Positions 20,873 through 32,513 of a DNA stretch of 64,000 nucleotides are shown in pieces (the first letter of the stretch is position 1; the number at the start of each line of letters is the position of its first letter). Below the pieces are notes generated by a model. The model was not told where the DNA came from, did no database searches, and was given only the letters and a program-made list of their open reading frames with translations. Location: positions 347,599 to 411,598 of the forward strand of contig JAZARR010000134.1 of the NCBI GenBank assembly GCA_037389465.1, given 5' to 3'. The stretch is from Baylisascaris procyonis (taxonomy: Eukaryota; Nematoda; Chromadorea; Rhabditida; Ascarididae). The translations under genes and the position numbers were made by a program.

Positions 20873-22196
20873 TTACAAAACCATCGTATTGCAAAGGTGA
20901 CTGAAGCAGCAGCATTTCCTCTCACCGTCTTCATTCCAACATCGTGGTCCGCGTTCCACATCGCAGTGGTAATCGCATCCACCCGTTAGAAATTCGCCAT
21001 CAGCACTCAACGCAATAAGACATCCCGCACCATTCGATTCGCAAGAAACTCTATAAATTATGCGCATTTATGCATAATTTCCTTATCATCTCACAGAAAC
21101 CCGCAGAGTGTGAGCAGTGAAAGATAACGATTTTACTCAAAGGAACCCCTCATCTGAGCGCTGTCATGCTTGCAGTGATGTTCGAACGCGTGTTGGTTTC
21201 AGTCTTACTTAGAGACATAACTTTTTCTCGCCATCATCGACGATTATCATTGAAGTATGAGCGAGGCTGGACTAGCCTTTATCCAACCGTTATCTTCATT
21301 GTGTTAAACAATATAAATGTTGTTTTCTCCAAGTATTAGTGATATAGCAGAAAGCTTTCTTCCGATATAAAGTGGAGGCGCGGATAGCGAGGTGGGAAAG
21401 GGCTTCTTTCTTTAGAAGGAAGAGGGAAGCGAAGGCTTATTCCAGAAGAATGGCCTCCCTTCTATTAATTAAAAGCAAATAAAACAGCGTCACACCCTGT
21501 CGTATTCGTTGAAAATTCCTTTCGTGGTATTCCACTAATTTGTCTTTAAACGTTCCCTCTAAATACCGAGTTATATTTTTGTTTTGCTGTTAGCCTGTTT
21601 AACTTTCTCACTACCAACTTTCTAATATATTTCACTTTAAAAACGACGAAATAAAACTTGCTGCTCATATGTATATAACCACTTCAACGCCAATATTTTC
21701 TGGTGGAAAAGTATATTAGAAAGTTGTATATTAGTACCTCTCATTCCATTTCAAATGCGCTTATCCCATCAATTTCCAGTGAACACAATTACCCTCTATT
21801 TCATATCATTCTCATTTCGACTTGAAAAGTGCAACTCAAAGAAAATTCGACCTGTAAACATCGACTAATAAAGTTCAGTCCAGAATAAAGTTCATTCGCA
21901 GGTAATGAACGAGCGCTTGGTTATATTCCTTTACTGCGATTAATCAAACAATCGGTGGATTTTGTGCGCACGCACCGCTTGCATTTTTCTTACTACCACA
22001 ACATTCATTATATCCAATGTGCTAAGCTTTAGGCTTATTTCGGAGATGAGCAGATTTCAGGTGCAACCTTCTCAGATATCAGCTACCTGTCTCGCTCTCC
22101 GTACTCGGCATATCGATAACACAGCAACTTCCTGTTGACGACTGGCAGCGGCACCAAGAGCACTGATGACAAGAACACAAGCAATGTTGAAGCCAT
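20873..22196 (-). CDS. Secreted Ly6/three-finger domain protein, two exons, arm A' copy
   Basis: The mirror copy of the gene at 15,043-16,363. Exon 1 is 22,196-22,087 and exon 2 is 21,050-20,873, with identical splice sites. The predicted protein is 95 residues. A 3-nt insertion near the 3' end turns KCCFSHLCN into KCCCFSHLCN, adding a tenth Cys within the motif that forms the last disulfide. Nine Cys in the arm A copy leaves one unpaired; ten here could all pair, though the position is unusual. Transcription runs towards the spacer, convergent with the other copy. Which allele is ancestral cannot be told from this window. Confidence 0.7.
21615..21726. repeat. Short inverted repeat, arm A' copy
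   Basis: Mirror image of 15,513-15,624, with the same 15-bp ends at 21,615-21,629 and 21,712-21,726, in the intron of the three-finger gene. Confidence 0.4.
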
Positions 22197-22215
22197 TAGG
22201 CCATCACCACTCAAC

Positions 22216-22224
22216 CTGAAGAAA
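22216..22224 (-). promoter_or_regulatory. Probable trans-splice acceptor, arm A' three-finger gene
   Basis: Reverse complement of TTTCTTCAG, 20 nt upstream of the start codon at 22,196, mirroring 15,015-15,023. The overlapping two-codon upstream frame is also conserved. Confidence 0.4.
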
Positions 22225-25200
22225 GGCTTTTATCCTGTATGCAACGTCACAAGGCAGTTTATCATTCATTTGTTCGAGAAAGAGTAATTTTTTAAATTTA
22301 TTTTGCAAATTTATTTTGATTCATTGTACGAGCATTAAGAGGATCTTACTTCACTTTTTCAAGTTTGGCAGAATCACAGCATATAATATTTTTCACGATA
22401 ACGTTTCAAGATGCAAAGCTCTTCCACGCAATTACTAAGTTCTATAAAGGAATCGCCTAATTAAAACAGGATTATTTCCTCCGGAAATGCGCAGTTTAGG
22501 AAGATTATTCAAGAGGCTGAATTTATTGGGTCGAAAGGTTTTGTTAAAAGTACTTTTGCAGTACTATTTATTTGGACGTCTTAAACAATTTGAAGCCTTA
22601 CGACGTAGTAGCTATGATTTGAAGAATCATGCACTTGCGCACTCTGCCCTCCCCTCCTCCCCTAAAAAAACGCAAAGAGTTACGATCACTTTTACATGTA
22701 TTACATTTGGAAGAGCTTATTACATCGTTCCTGTGTGTGGAGAAGCGATATATGTACTGTTTAATCGCTCCATGCGCACTCAACACATCGGACATTGCAC
22801 ATAAGTATGGTATAGGCTGCTCATGAATATTCAAATTACCTACATTTCAGACATCCAAAAATAGTGAGGCGTAAATTCATAACAACATTGCAAACCTCTA
22901 CATTCTGTAGGGCTCACAACGTATTTTAGTATATTTGATGTTTAGTTTGCATGATATTTTCTGTTCAGAGTTATTTAGTGCACATATTTGAATAATGCAA
23001 AATGTAAAGGTATACAAATGGGCAATAAACGTTCTTTTTTTGGAAGGTGATTGAATTATTACTGGTGAAGGGATTATTAATTTGTACTCATTTGACGGCA
23101 AACATCACCGATATCTAAACGGTTTTGGAAATAAATTTGGTTGATGAGTGAAGCGAATTGAAATTGTTTGGGCGTTTAAACGACACTGAGAAAATTTCGA
23201 CCTTAGTGTTTCATTCTGCAAGAAAACACGAGCAAATCGAGATGGAGGTTTTTATATAAAAGTTAGTGAAAAGAAATTACAATTCTAAGGATAATGCGAA
23301 AGAATTGGTCTAAAACGTTTTTTAAAAAACGAGGAGAGCGATCCGGTAACCTTCAGTAAATGCAGCAGAAATAATGAAAATTCGAACAGCTGCAAACAAA
23401 GTGAGAAGTAAATTTTTACGTTAAGCGAACGAAGCCAGCTGGAACTTTTTACGCCACTGGAGCACTGTGAAGTTAAGGTAAGCGAAGTGTACCAAAAAGG
23501 TGACATCAGGCAAACCTGGGGTTCTCAAAATGTGAGGAGGAAGGGAGCTGAGACCTCAAAGTTCCTCTTTCATTATGGAAATGTCCTGCTGTTGCCTCTT
23601 TGGTGCACTGGTTTACCCGTTGGATTCCATTGGCGTTATCACATTGTAAATGTTATCAATGGAAATTGCGACCTTATCTATATAGGCAATAGCGACTGCG
23701 ACTATCTGGGATGTTTCTCGAATGCATCGACTATTTATTCGCCTCGATATATTCTGTTGCATAATAAGGCACAACTGCGATGAGGTATCTTTCGTTCTAG
23801 TACAAGGCAGTGAAATAGAATGGAGGTTTCTTATGGGTAATAGTAACAAGCAACATACCGTTTCCTAGAAATGTGTATAATGCAGGAAAATGCATCCCAA
23901 CACAGGCCATTATACCAAAATCAAATGCTAGCTTTCGAATGAGCTTAGTGCGCTTCAAGTGAACGAGATAAAGCAACGGAAGATTATCTCGCAAAGAAAT
24001 TTTCTAGTTATACTCCTGACCTTTTGTGTTTCAGTGATGCGAATATAGCGCAGGTGGTTCTGTTTTTCACAAAATTTGAGGCTGATATTTTACTGATAGA
24101 GTCTCATCCCGATTTTTGTTGAGGGATTCGCATTCGAGGAAGCAAAGTATTACATTTATAATTATCTTCCTGCGCTACCTCTAAGGTGTCATTGATTGGT
24201 CTATCCATCACGGCAGAAGAACAATAAAAAAAATATACATACCTCACTTAGTGCACTTCTGTTTTTGCTCAAACACTAAAGTATTCGCCAATAAACGTTC
24301 TGTATAATCGCTGATTTCGAGTATATGATGCGAACGTTTCAAGGTTCTGTAGTCAGATATCCATTAAGGTGTAAAAGACATGAATGCAACCGCAGCACGA
24401 ATAAATCGATCCATCAAACATTAGAAGGCAAAATTGGAACGTTTAAAAGTCGTGTACATAACAATGCCACTTTAGTGAGATAAGCAATACATCTTTCCTT
24501 TAGCCGTCCAATACAAAAAACCAATGTTCCGCATGGGGGAAAAGAATATTTACAACGGTCATTATCGTCACAACATCTCAGGAATCGGATGAGCATAAAG
24601 GATGGATGGTGGAAGAAGTAAAAGATTGCCATGAAATACTTGCTAAATATTGCAATGTTTTCAGTCTCGATAACGGTTTTGTTCACAGCACTGAAATCAG
24701 TATGAGCGATGAATTTAAAGAAAATTCATATTTTCGAACAGAGGAAACGACTGTGAAATTTGGCCACTTGTGCAGTTCTCTGAGACTAGTTGTGTAGTTC
24801 TCTGAGACTACGAGCAACATGGTCTCGCAACTGAAGCGCTGCGCTTATTATCGCTTCATATCGTTATCATTTCTACCCTCATTCCACACCTTATCGATTC
24901 TACGTTTGCTTTCCAAGTTAGCAGATGCACTCGTACTGCAACGAATTATATGCAACGCTCACCGCCGAGATTGTAACAGTTGAATGAATCCATACATTAT
25001 AGTATGACAAGCATTCATCCATACATCACCATCGAACTCACTTTTTAAGTGGGCAAAGCAAATCTCATATCTAACTTTCCAGGTAGCTGCATCCTGCGCC
25101 GAAGAGGGAGAGGTCGGAGAATTGGGTGTGCGCCTTGCCGGCCAAGGCGACAACTGCGAAGAAAAATATGCGAGATCTCAAAACTTTTGTTGTCTTTGTT

Positions 25201-26526
25201 CCTTAATTTAGTAGTGAAATGTGTATGAGGTGATGCATGAAACACTGGATAGCAAGCCCCTCATTGGATAGCAAGTAGGCGTATTTTACTTACGCCGCCA
25301 CTTTTTGAGAAGAAGCCCACCTTTCGACCTGCACTTTCTCATGAGTCATCTCCTGCCGCCCCATCGACAAAGTCCCGCTGATATTAATAGCCAATCAAGA
25401 AAGGGCAAACAGTTCCTCTACATGGACTGGCAACGTTGGCTTTCAGGCTTTTGCACTGGTACGGTTTTCCCAGAGAACATTATTTCGACTCGTTTAGTCT
25501 GCTTTTTACGTGCGTTTACAAATTTGCATTCGCGAAACGCAGTATGACGACGTCCTATCTCTACATATTACATATGTGTGTCTGTCTGCCTGCCTGTCCG
25601 ATAGTTTCAGCTTGGAGGCCATTCAAGCTAGACAATTTTGATGGATATAATCTAAATCGTAATCTGACCTCAACTTACCAATTTCCAGGTTAATCTATCA
25701 ATTATGAAATAAAGCATCGACATTCAAAATTAGTGAAAAATTTGAACGATTATGAACAATTTCACATCGGTTAAATCATATTTCACAACCGATTCAGTCA
25801 AAACGAGTAGCATTCATGATGGATGGACTGCCGCAATACTACTTCTCTCAGCTTCGCTCATTATAGCAACCAATTTCACAATTTCCTAACAAACATAAAC
25901 AGTAATCGCGAAATGTACAGTAGCATGAGTAACATCGTTCAATCGACGATCGTTCTTGCTACGTCACATGTACTTGCCACTGATAAGCGTGAGAGGGAAG
26001 TGCAGACATAACGATTGGTTGAAGACATGGCCAGGTTATAGACAGATAATTGGCACCAAGAGATAGTAGCACAACTAAGTGCATATTTTAAACGACTAAG
26101 CACATCAAAAGAGAAAAAGATCAATTAGAATAGTGCTGATGAGTAATAACTGCTAATGAAAAGACTTCTAAATATTCATTCAGTTAATTTTATTTCAACC
26201 TTTCAAAACGAAAAAGTCAGCAAGATAGATAACGAAGCAGACAACCGGAAAAAGATAGCGCAAAATGGAAAAAGCAAAGCGTCCAAAGAAGAAAGACTTC
26301 CGGGCAAAGCCATTCACTACGTAAGAGCAGCAATAGATAAATATTTGTGAATTAGTTTATTCAGCGTCACATGCGAGTGTCACGTACAGGTGAGAAGCAC
26401 AAAACGAACACAGAGAGATAAAAAACGAAAAGAAAAAGTGCGGATGCACGAGCAATGGACAGTGAGCACATTGCTCAAAGAATGTCAAGCAGAAAAGCAT
26501 AAAAATGGAACTTGAAGTGGGCCACA
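22225..26526. other. Non-coding inner part of arm A'
   Basis: Mirror of 10,712-15,014. No gene recognised. All short open frames have mirror partners in arm A and appear to be chance. Confidence 0.45.
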
Positions 26527-26531
26527 TGTAG

Positions 26532-26990
26532 TGTTGCACTCGATGGACGAGTGCATCAGCAAATCGAATGAAAAAAGGGGCGAAGAAGGTGACGCTCGCT
26601 GCATATTCAAAATTCGAAAAAAAGAAGGCTAATGGATCCACTCAGATCGTCCCACGCGATACGGCGGCAGAAACTATTCAAATCAAAGCAAACCGTTAAT
26701 GGACCGGACACCTCGTGCGGAGACGCAGACGATGACGGGACGATAACTTCACTACATATATTGAGATGTAAATAGCGACGGGCATTTGGGCATTCGGGCA
26801 TTCCGGCATTCGGGCCATTCATCCATTCATTCACGCCTTCACGGTCCCCGTATTCCAACATACCCTATTCGTACCCGACCGAATCCTCAGTGCATTCCCC
26901 CGTAAGGCTTCGACATTCCTACTCGACTACGTCCCATTAGCCGATTCAACTCCCCGCATTAGCACCCCACCATCAACACTAATTTCGACA
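26532..26990 (+). repeat. 5' LTR of the arm A' BEL/Pao element
   Basis: A TGTTGCACTC...ATTTCGACA terminal repeat. At 26,780-26,820 it carries five near-tandem 8-9 bp units of the form GGGCATTC (one CGGCATTC, one GGGCATTT, one GGGCCATTC). It should contain the promoter, but I could not place a TATA box. Confidence 0.95.
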
Positions 26991-27008
26991 TGGTGCGTCG
27001 ACCTCTCT
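26991..27008 (+). promoter_or_regulatory. Primer-binding site of the arm A' element
   Basis: TGGTGCGTCGACCTCTCT begins immediately after the 5' LTR. TGG is the complement of a tRNA CCA end. Confidence 0.65.
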
Positions 27009-27108
27009 GAACCCGGACCCCGCGAAGAACCTGCAAGCCTATTCACTGTCCGTCTGAATCGAAATACTACCCGAAAAATATTTCCTGCAAGGAACCGATA
27101 CGTTCGAA

Positions 27109-30100
27109 ATGCCCGAAACTTCGGTAAGTCCTTCTACGCGAGGTGCATTTTTCATTGCAACAGCAGCAGGCCTAACCTCTTCAGTTCAGCCACTTTTGGA
27201 TGATGGCAATACCTTACTCCAATTCATCCCAAATTACGCTCAGTCACCCGCTGAACTCACCCGAGAAGTGCGTATTCAGCTTCGAAAACTTGGACCCCAT
27301 ATTCACTTGCTTGAAACTAAAGAAAACTCTCTCACACAAACACTTACCGAATGGCAAACATTCATCACAGGCGGAGGAAAATCAGTTACCCCTGAAGACT
27401 CAGCTCAGTATGCTGCGATGGCCACTAACCCACAAAGACTGCTGCAAAGAGCTGAAGTTGTTCAGCAAATGCTCACGCAATTAAGATTTCACCGAGAAGA
27501 CCTTGAGGTCCTTTTATCACGCCTTGATGAATCTACCGCTAATATACAACCACCTATTAACTCCACGGTGTCACTTGATCGCTCAGTGCAGTTGCCAAAA
27601 TTTGAAGGTGGTGCCACAGAATTTGCCGAGTTCTGGCCATTATTTGAAGCTCTTGTGGACCACACTACCCTTCCCGACATCGTCAAAGTGTCCATATTAT
27701 CAAATGCCCTTCGAGGACAAGCAGCAGAAGTTATCAAAGGCTACTCTCTTATCCCCCAAAATTACTCACTGATCAAACAAGCCCTTCGAGATGCTTATGG
27801 CGATGAAGAAGAAATGAGGGCGCAATTAAGAAATCAACTACGCGCCTTGAGAACCACCGACCACTGGCAAGATCTGAAAACATTTGTAACCAACTGCGAA
27901 CGCATACTTCGCCAACTAGCCACCGCACAAGAGGCCGTCGAAACTCCATTTATTTATGATCTGATCACATCCAAACTCCCTCCTAATATTCGGTTCCTGC
28001 TCGCCCAAGAAAAGCGACATAGTCCGATCTGGACAACGAAAGAGATTTGCACCGCTTTCAAAGATATTGCACAGATGAAAAAAGACGCATCCCCTTACTT
28101 CCAACCTACCCCGGCTCATCGCTCTTCAGAGGGGCATGGTCCTTCTTCACCTCATTTCAACCACGGTCAAGCTCCTTCCTCCCCACGACCACTATTCCCT
28201 ACGCCAGGAAGAGCATCGGTGCCTTCACCCTCTGCTCGCTACGAAGGCCATCCAAGACGATTCCCAGAAACCCCTCGCTTGCCGTTCCACCCGCAAAGTC
28301 GCACCGCGGCCCCAAGACCACTCGGCTTACATCAAAGACCTTCACTTATTCACTGTGCCTTCTGCAGTGGGCGACATCTCTCTAATTACTGCCCCACTTA
28401 CGCCACTCTTGAACAAAAACGACGACGCGTTGCCGAACTCAATTTGTGCCGTAAGTGCCTTCGTCCCGGTCACCTTGCTTCTGTCTGTACTCGTAAACCC
28501 TGCTCACGCTGCAATGGGCCTCATGACTCAATTCTCTGCTCGCAACCAGCCACGCCTAACTTACGTACAACCACGATAGCCACAACTGCACCGGCTGAAA
28601 CCCCCTCTCAGGAACACAGTTCGATGATCGCCGCCGCAGTTCCGACGCAAACCTCCATCAAACCCGTTAGTCACCTTTCTGATGAACCGGTTGCAGTCTC
28701 GCCTTGCTGCAAACTTACCGTCTTCAATCCACAAGATCCATCTCGCACAATGCAGGTAACCGCATTCTTTGATAGTGGAGCCCAGGGCTCATATCTCACC
28801 GAAAGAGTTCGCGAGCAACTACACCTTTCCTCTATTGAACGCAATAAGATCACCTTCAAAAGAATTGCAGGTTTCAGAGGCACAACCCACTCCAGTGATC
28901 GAGTTCAACTCGGTGTCCTCCTACCAACTGGCGCAATACACACCATCGACACCCACACGCTCACTATTGTAACCGAAAATTTGCTTCACGCTGACATCAC
29001 GGAGAAACATCGCAACCTGCTACTTACCAACGACAATCCGATCCTTCCCATCCCTCTGGTAGATCGTGAACCAGATCTTGTTGTAGGATCGAACTTTCAT
29101 TATATTGCTAACCCCACCTCAATCAAACAGCTGCGAAGCGGATTTCATCTCTTGACATCTCAAGCTGGTCCCATGTTGGGCGGACAAGGACATGTCTCGG
29201 AAGAGTACCGACGTAAGCCACATCATGCCTATACACTTGTTGTATGTCCGGCTCAACACCAGGAGGCAGATTTCTGGTCACTTGAAACTCTCGGAATCGA
29301 TGCGAAAGGAGAGCAGCAAGAAGACGATGAAATAGCGCAGGATCTTTTCTCCAAATCCGTTTCTCGCAACGCAGACGGTCGTTACTCCGTTTCTTTCCCC
29401 TGGAAAAGAGACCTCCCCCGTCTCGCAACAAATTTCGGTCTTGCGTTAGGTAGACTCCAGTCTGTCCTCAAGAAATTCCAAGCCGATCAAAATCTTCTCA
29501 AAGCTTATACAGAGGTGTTCGTGAAGCAGCTAGAACTCGGCATTATAGAAGAAACTCCAGAATGTTCACACGCTCCTATATGTACCTACCTACCGCACCA
29601 GCCCGTAGTCCGAGCAAATCATGCCACAACAAAACTCCGCGTAGTTTATGACGCAAGTGCAGGCCCTAAAGGGCACTCATTGAACGATTGCCTATATCGC
29701 GGAACCATTCTTCTTCCCGACCTCGTTGGTCTCCTCCTGCGCCTCCGTCTCCATCCCATTGTCATGGTCGCCGACATTGAAAAGGCGTTTCTTCAAGTTG
29801 GCCTACATCCCGTAGATCGAGATGCTACCCGTTTCCTATGGGTCCATAACCCCAGCGAACCCGTCGGCCCCTCGAACCCTCCAATCGTCTACCGCTTCAC
29901 ACGTATACCTTTCGGGATCATTTCATCCCCCTTCCTTCTACAAAGCGTTATTCGATACCATCTTAATCAGCAGGGCACACCCTTGGCACAAGAAATGAAA
30001 ATGAATATCTATGTCGACAACATCCTCATAACCGCAAACGATGATCAGCAAGCGATCGAGCGCTATCGCCAGGCAAAAGCGATTTTTTCACAAACCTGTA

Positions 30101-30837
30101 TGAATCTTCGCGATTTCGCTGCTAATCACGAAACCGTCATCAAGAATATCGATCCAACCGATCGTCATAACGGAGCAAACATCAAAGTCCTCGGTCTTCA
30201 ATGGTCTACTAATCAAGATACTTTGACTCTTTCTATCAACCCCTTCAAAGCGCCAGCGATCACTCGTAGAACATTGTTGAGCTTTATCCATTCGCATTTC
30301 GACCCCTTGGGCTTGCTGACACCTGTATTGCTACCCTTGAAGATCTTCCACCAAGATCTCACTCGTACTAACTTATCATGGGACGCACCAATCCCGCAGC
30401 CTTTGCGATCCCATATCTCCGAAGCCCTCAAAGCATGGAAAGCGGAGGAAATCAGCCTCTCTCGCTTCGTCGGCCACGGAAACACTTCCTTCCACGTTTT
30501 CACTGATGCATCAGAACGCGCCTACGCATGCACTGTATATGTTCGGCAAGAAGCTGATGGTAACGTTCAAACATCCCTACTCTTCTCCAAAACCCGGCTG
30601 TGCCCCATTTCGGGATTGTCAATTCAACGTCCTGAACTGCTAGGAGTGCTTATCGGCGTCCGCGCACTCAATTTCGTCACGACACAACTCCAGCTGCAGA
30701 CCAGCCCCCTTTACCTTTGGAGCGATAGCAAGTGCTCCTTGGCTTGGGTACTGCATAGCAACGGCGACAAGCTCCCTCGTTTCGTAAAAAACCGCGTCAC
30801 AGAAATCCGCCGTTACAGCAACATTCGATACGCGTAG
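27109..30837 (+). CDS. Gag-protease-RT-RNase H polyprotein, BEL/Pao, arm A' copy
   Basis: 1,242 residues. Residues 1-400 are Gag, with a DUF1759-like stretch near 160-300 around LPKFEGGATEFAEFW. Three zinc knuckles follow at C416-C428 (C-x2-C-x3-H-x4-C), C447-C460 (CCHC with x4-H-x4) and C465-C477. The aspartic protease motif FFDSGAQ is at 553-559. RT spans about 840-1,010, with VADIEKAF (Asp 889) and YVDN at 968-971. The usual second Asp of YVDD is Asn, a variant I recall from other Pao elements. Pao-type RNase H begins with FTDAS (Asp 1,133), then RPEL (Glu 1,176) and WSDSK (Asp 1,206). The frame then stops early at 30,835-30,837, and the remainder continues in another frame. The ATG is 118 bp after the LTR. 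These activities build the particle and make cDNA. Confidence 0.92.
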   Translation: MPETSVSPSTRGAFFIATAAGLTSSVQPLLDDGNTLLQFIPNYAQSPAELTREVRIQLRKLGPHIHLLETKENSLTQTLTEWQTFITGGGKSVTPEDSAQYAAMATNPQRLLQRAEVVQQMLTQLRFHREDLEVLLSRLDESTANIQPPINSTVSLDRSVQLPKFEGGATEFAEFWPLFEALVDHTTLPDIVKVSILSNALRGQAAEVIKGYSLIPQNYSLIKQALRDAYGDEEEMRAQLRNQLRALRTTDHWQDLKTFVTNCERILRQLATAQEAVETPFIYDLITSKLPPNIRFLLAQEKRHSPIWTTKEICTAFKDIAQMKKDASPYFQPTPAHRSSEGHGPSSPHFNHGQAPSSPRPLFPTPGRASVPSPSARYEGHPRRFPETPRLPFHPQSRTAAPRPLGLHQRPSLIHCAFCSGRHLSNYCPTYATLEQKRRRVAELNLCRKCLRPGHLASVCTRKPCSRCNGPHDSILCSQPATPNLRTTTIATTAPAETPSQEHSSMIAAAVPTQTSIKPVSHLSDEPVAVSPCCKLTVFNPQDPSRTMQVTAFFDSGAQGSYLTERVREQLHLSSIERNKITFKRIAGFRGTTHSSDRVQLGVLLPTGAIHTIDTHTLTIVTENLLHADITEKHRNLLLTNDNPILPIPLVDREPDLVVGSNFHYIANPTSIKQLRSGFHLLTSQAGPMLGGQGHVSEEYRRKPHHAYTLVVCPAQHQEADFWSLETLGIDAKGEQQEDDEIAQDLFSKSVSRNADGRYSVSFPWKRDLPRLATNFGLALGRLQSVLKKFQADQNLLKAYTEVFVKQLELGIIEETPECSHAPICTYLPHQPVVRANHATTKLRVVYDASAGPKGHSLNDCLYRGTILLPDLVGLLLRLRLHPIVMVADIEKAFLQVGLHPVDRDATRFLWVHNPSEPVGPSNPPIVYRFTRIPFGIISSPFLLQSVIRYHLNQQGTPLAQEMKMNIYVDNILITANDDQQAIERYRQAKAIFSQTCMNLRDFAANHETVIKNIDPTDRHNGANIKVLGLQWSTNQDTLTLSINPFKAPAITRRTLLSFIHSHFDPLGLLTPVLLPLKIFHQDLTRTNLSWDAPIPQPLRSHISEALKAWKAEEISLSRFVGHGNTSFHVFTDASERAYACTVYVRQEADGNVQTSLLFSKTRLCPISGLSIQRPELLGVLIGVRALNFVTTQLQLQTSPLYLWSDSKCSLAWVLHSNGDKLPRFVKNRVTEIRRYSNIRYA

Positions 30838-32513
30838 CAGATAACCCGGCAGACATTGCAACACGCGGTACCAGTATCAATCTACTCCGTAACAACTCCC
30901 TATGGTTTCATGGCCCATCGTGGCTGCAAACCAGTAGCACAGAGTGGCCCTCAGACAACGTATCAATTAGCAGCTTATCCAAATCGGTATGTGCGGACGA
31001 CGCCGGGCCTCTACAACACTTCAACGCCTTTCTTATAAAACACACTCGCCCACCTTCGATTACCCTAGTCGACGTTACTCGCTTCAGCTCGCTGAACAAA
31101 GCCGTTACAACGGTGGCCTGGGTTTTGCGCTACCTCCACAGAATCGCACCTTCTCGTCTGAAGTGCCTTCCCGCCACTACTGACAAGGGTCCTTTCCTTG
31201 GCTCAGACCATCGCATTGCTCTTCAACTGCTGATTCGACAAGAACAAACAAGGGTTACATCTGAAGACATCAACAAGTGGAATCTCGTGCTCGACGATAA
31301 CCTTATCTGGCGCTGCCATGGCCGCCTCTCGGAAGCTTCCATCCCCACGAGCCGCAAATTTCCTATATTCCTACCACGTGATTCTCATCTCACCCAATTA
31401 CTTGTATTACAGGCCCATTCCGCTCTGATGCACGCAGGAGTAGCTGCCACGTTGACTCGAATTCGTCAAAAATACTGGATTCCACAAGGCAAAAGCAAAG
31501 TACAAGGCATCATCCCGCGGCATTGCCATGGTTGCAGTCGATGGAAGGCAAAACCGTTTGCACTACCGATCATGCCCACATTACCAGACACAAGAGTGCA
31601 GGTAGGCCGCCCTTTTCAACACACCGCCACGGACTATTTCGGCCCGATGAAAATCAAAACAGAAACAGGAAGGTTCAAAAGGTGGGTCGCACTCTTCACT
31701 TGTATGGTCACTCGAGCTATACACCTCGAGCTTGCAGAAAGCCTTTCAGCAGAAAGTTTTTTGCACTGCTACCGACGATTTGTATCTAGACGTGGGAAAC
31801 CAGAAACCCTCCTCAGCGATAATGGAACCAACTTCCTTCTCGCTTCTAAAGCCCTAAGGCTCGCCCAACGCCAACTCGCGGAGTCAGGAACGCAGTGGCA
31901 ATTTGTTACCCAGATATCCCCTTGGAAAGGAGGAGTGTATGAAAGATTAGTCGGCCTTACCAAAAATGCTCTCCAAAGAGCTTTTGGCAGACGCCTCCTT
32001 ACGGAAACAGACTTAATTACATATCTAACAGAAGCCGAAGCAGTCATAAATCAACGCCCACTTACTGCTCTCCACAGCGATTCCCTAGAAGTGCTTAGAC
32101 CGGCCGATTTCCTCACCCCAGACGCCGATTCCACTCTCGACCCGGGGAACCCAACACCGACGAATACAGACCAGAAGCCTTATCAACGCGCGAAGCCCTT
32201 TTGGAACAATGGAAACAGTCTCGCTGTAACCTATCTCGATTTTGGCAACTATGGTCATCTGCGTATCTACAATTTCTTCGCGAGCGGACTCAAAGGGAAC
32301 ACACCGGACCAAGAAACCTTACTCGACGCGCACCTCAGAAAGGTGAACTTGTCATCCTTAGAGACGACAACCATCCCCGTCCTATATGGAAACTTGCAAT
32401 TATCGAAGAAACTTGTCCAGGAAATGACGGACATATTCGCACTGCTAAAGTACGCATCTCCAACGGACACATACTTCTACGACCAATTTCTGTCTTATTC
32501 CCCTTGGAACTAA
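30831..32513 (+). CDS. RNase H C-terminus and integrase, BEL/Pao, arm A' copy (no own start codon)
   Basis: This open frame continues from where the gag-pol frame stops. The BEL-typical NPADIATRGT motif sits at about 30,843-30,872 in this frame, so only a small shift separates the two. Counting from the GTG at 31,113, the H2C2 zinc finger is H102, H107, C138, C141, and the DDE triad is D174 (DYFGP), D236 (SDNGTNF) and E277 (VYERLVG). RPLT and LRPADFL follow at about 315-335. After about residue 340 the frame drifts out of homology, because the DUF5641-like tail lies in another frame from about 32,162. There is no initiating ATG, so expression would need frameshifting from the upstream frame. 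No obvious slippery heptamer was found at either step. Confidence 0.88.
   Translation, partial: RVADNPADIATRGTSINLLRNNSLWFHGPSWLQTSSTEWPSDNVSISSLSKSVCADDAGPLQHFNAFLIKHTRPPSITLVDVTRFSSLNKAVTTVAWVLRYLHRIAPSRLKCLPATTDKGPFLGSDHRIALQLLIRQEQTRVTSEDINKWNLVLDDNLIWRCHGRLSEASIPTSRKFPIFLPRDSHLTQLLVLQAHSALMHAGVAATLTRIRQKYWIPQGKSKVQGIIPRHCHGCSRWKAKPFALPIMPTLPDTRVQVGRPFQHTATDYFGPMKIKTETGRFKRWVALFTCMVTRAIHLELAESLSAESFLHCYRRFVSRRGKPETLLSDNGTNFLLASKALRLAQRQLAESGTQWQFVTQISPWKGGVYERLVGLTKNALQRAFGRRLLTETDLITYLTEAEAVINQRPLTALHSDSLEVLRPADFLTPDADSTLDPGNPTPTNTDQKPYQRAKPFWNNGNSLAVTYLDFGNYGHLRIYNFFASGLKGNTPDQETLLDAHLRKVNLSSLETTTIPVLYGNLQLSKKLVQEMTDIFALLKYASPTDTYFYDQFLSYSPWN

Noticed and set aside
26991..27008. Naming the tRNA that primes the element
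   Set aside because: The TGG start is clear, but I could not match the remaining bases to a particular tRNA acceptor stem with confidence.
32196..32202. CCCTTTT as a programmed -1 frameshift site between integrase and the Pol tail
   Set aside because: The register is wrong for a tandem slip from the integrase frame, and integrase similarity has already faded upstream of it.
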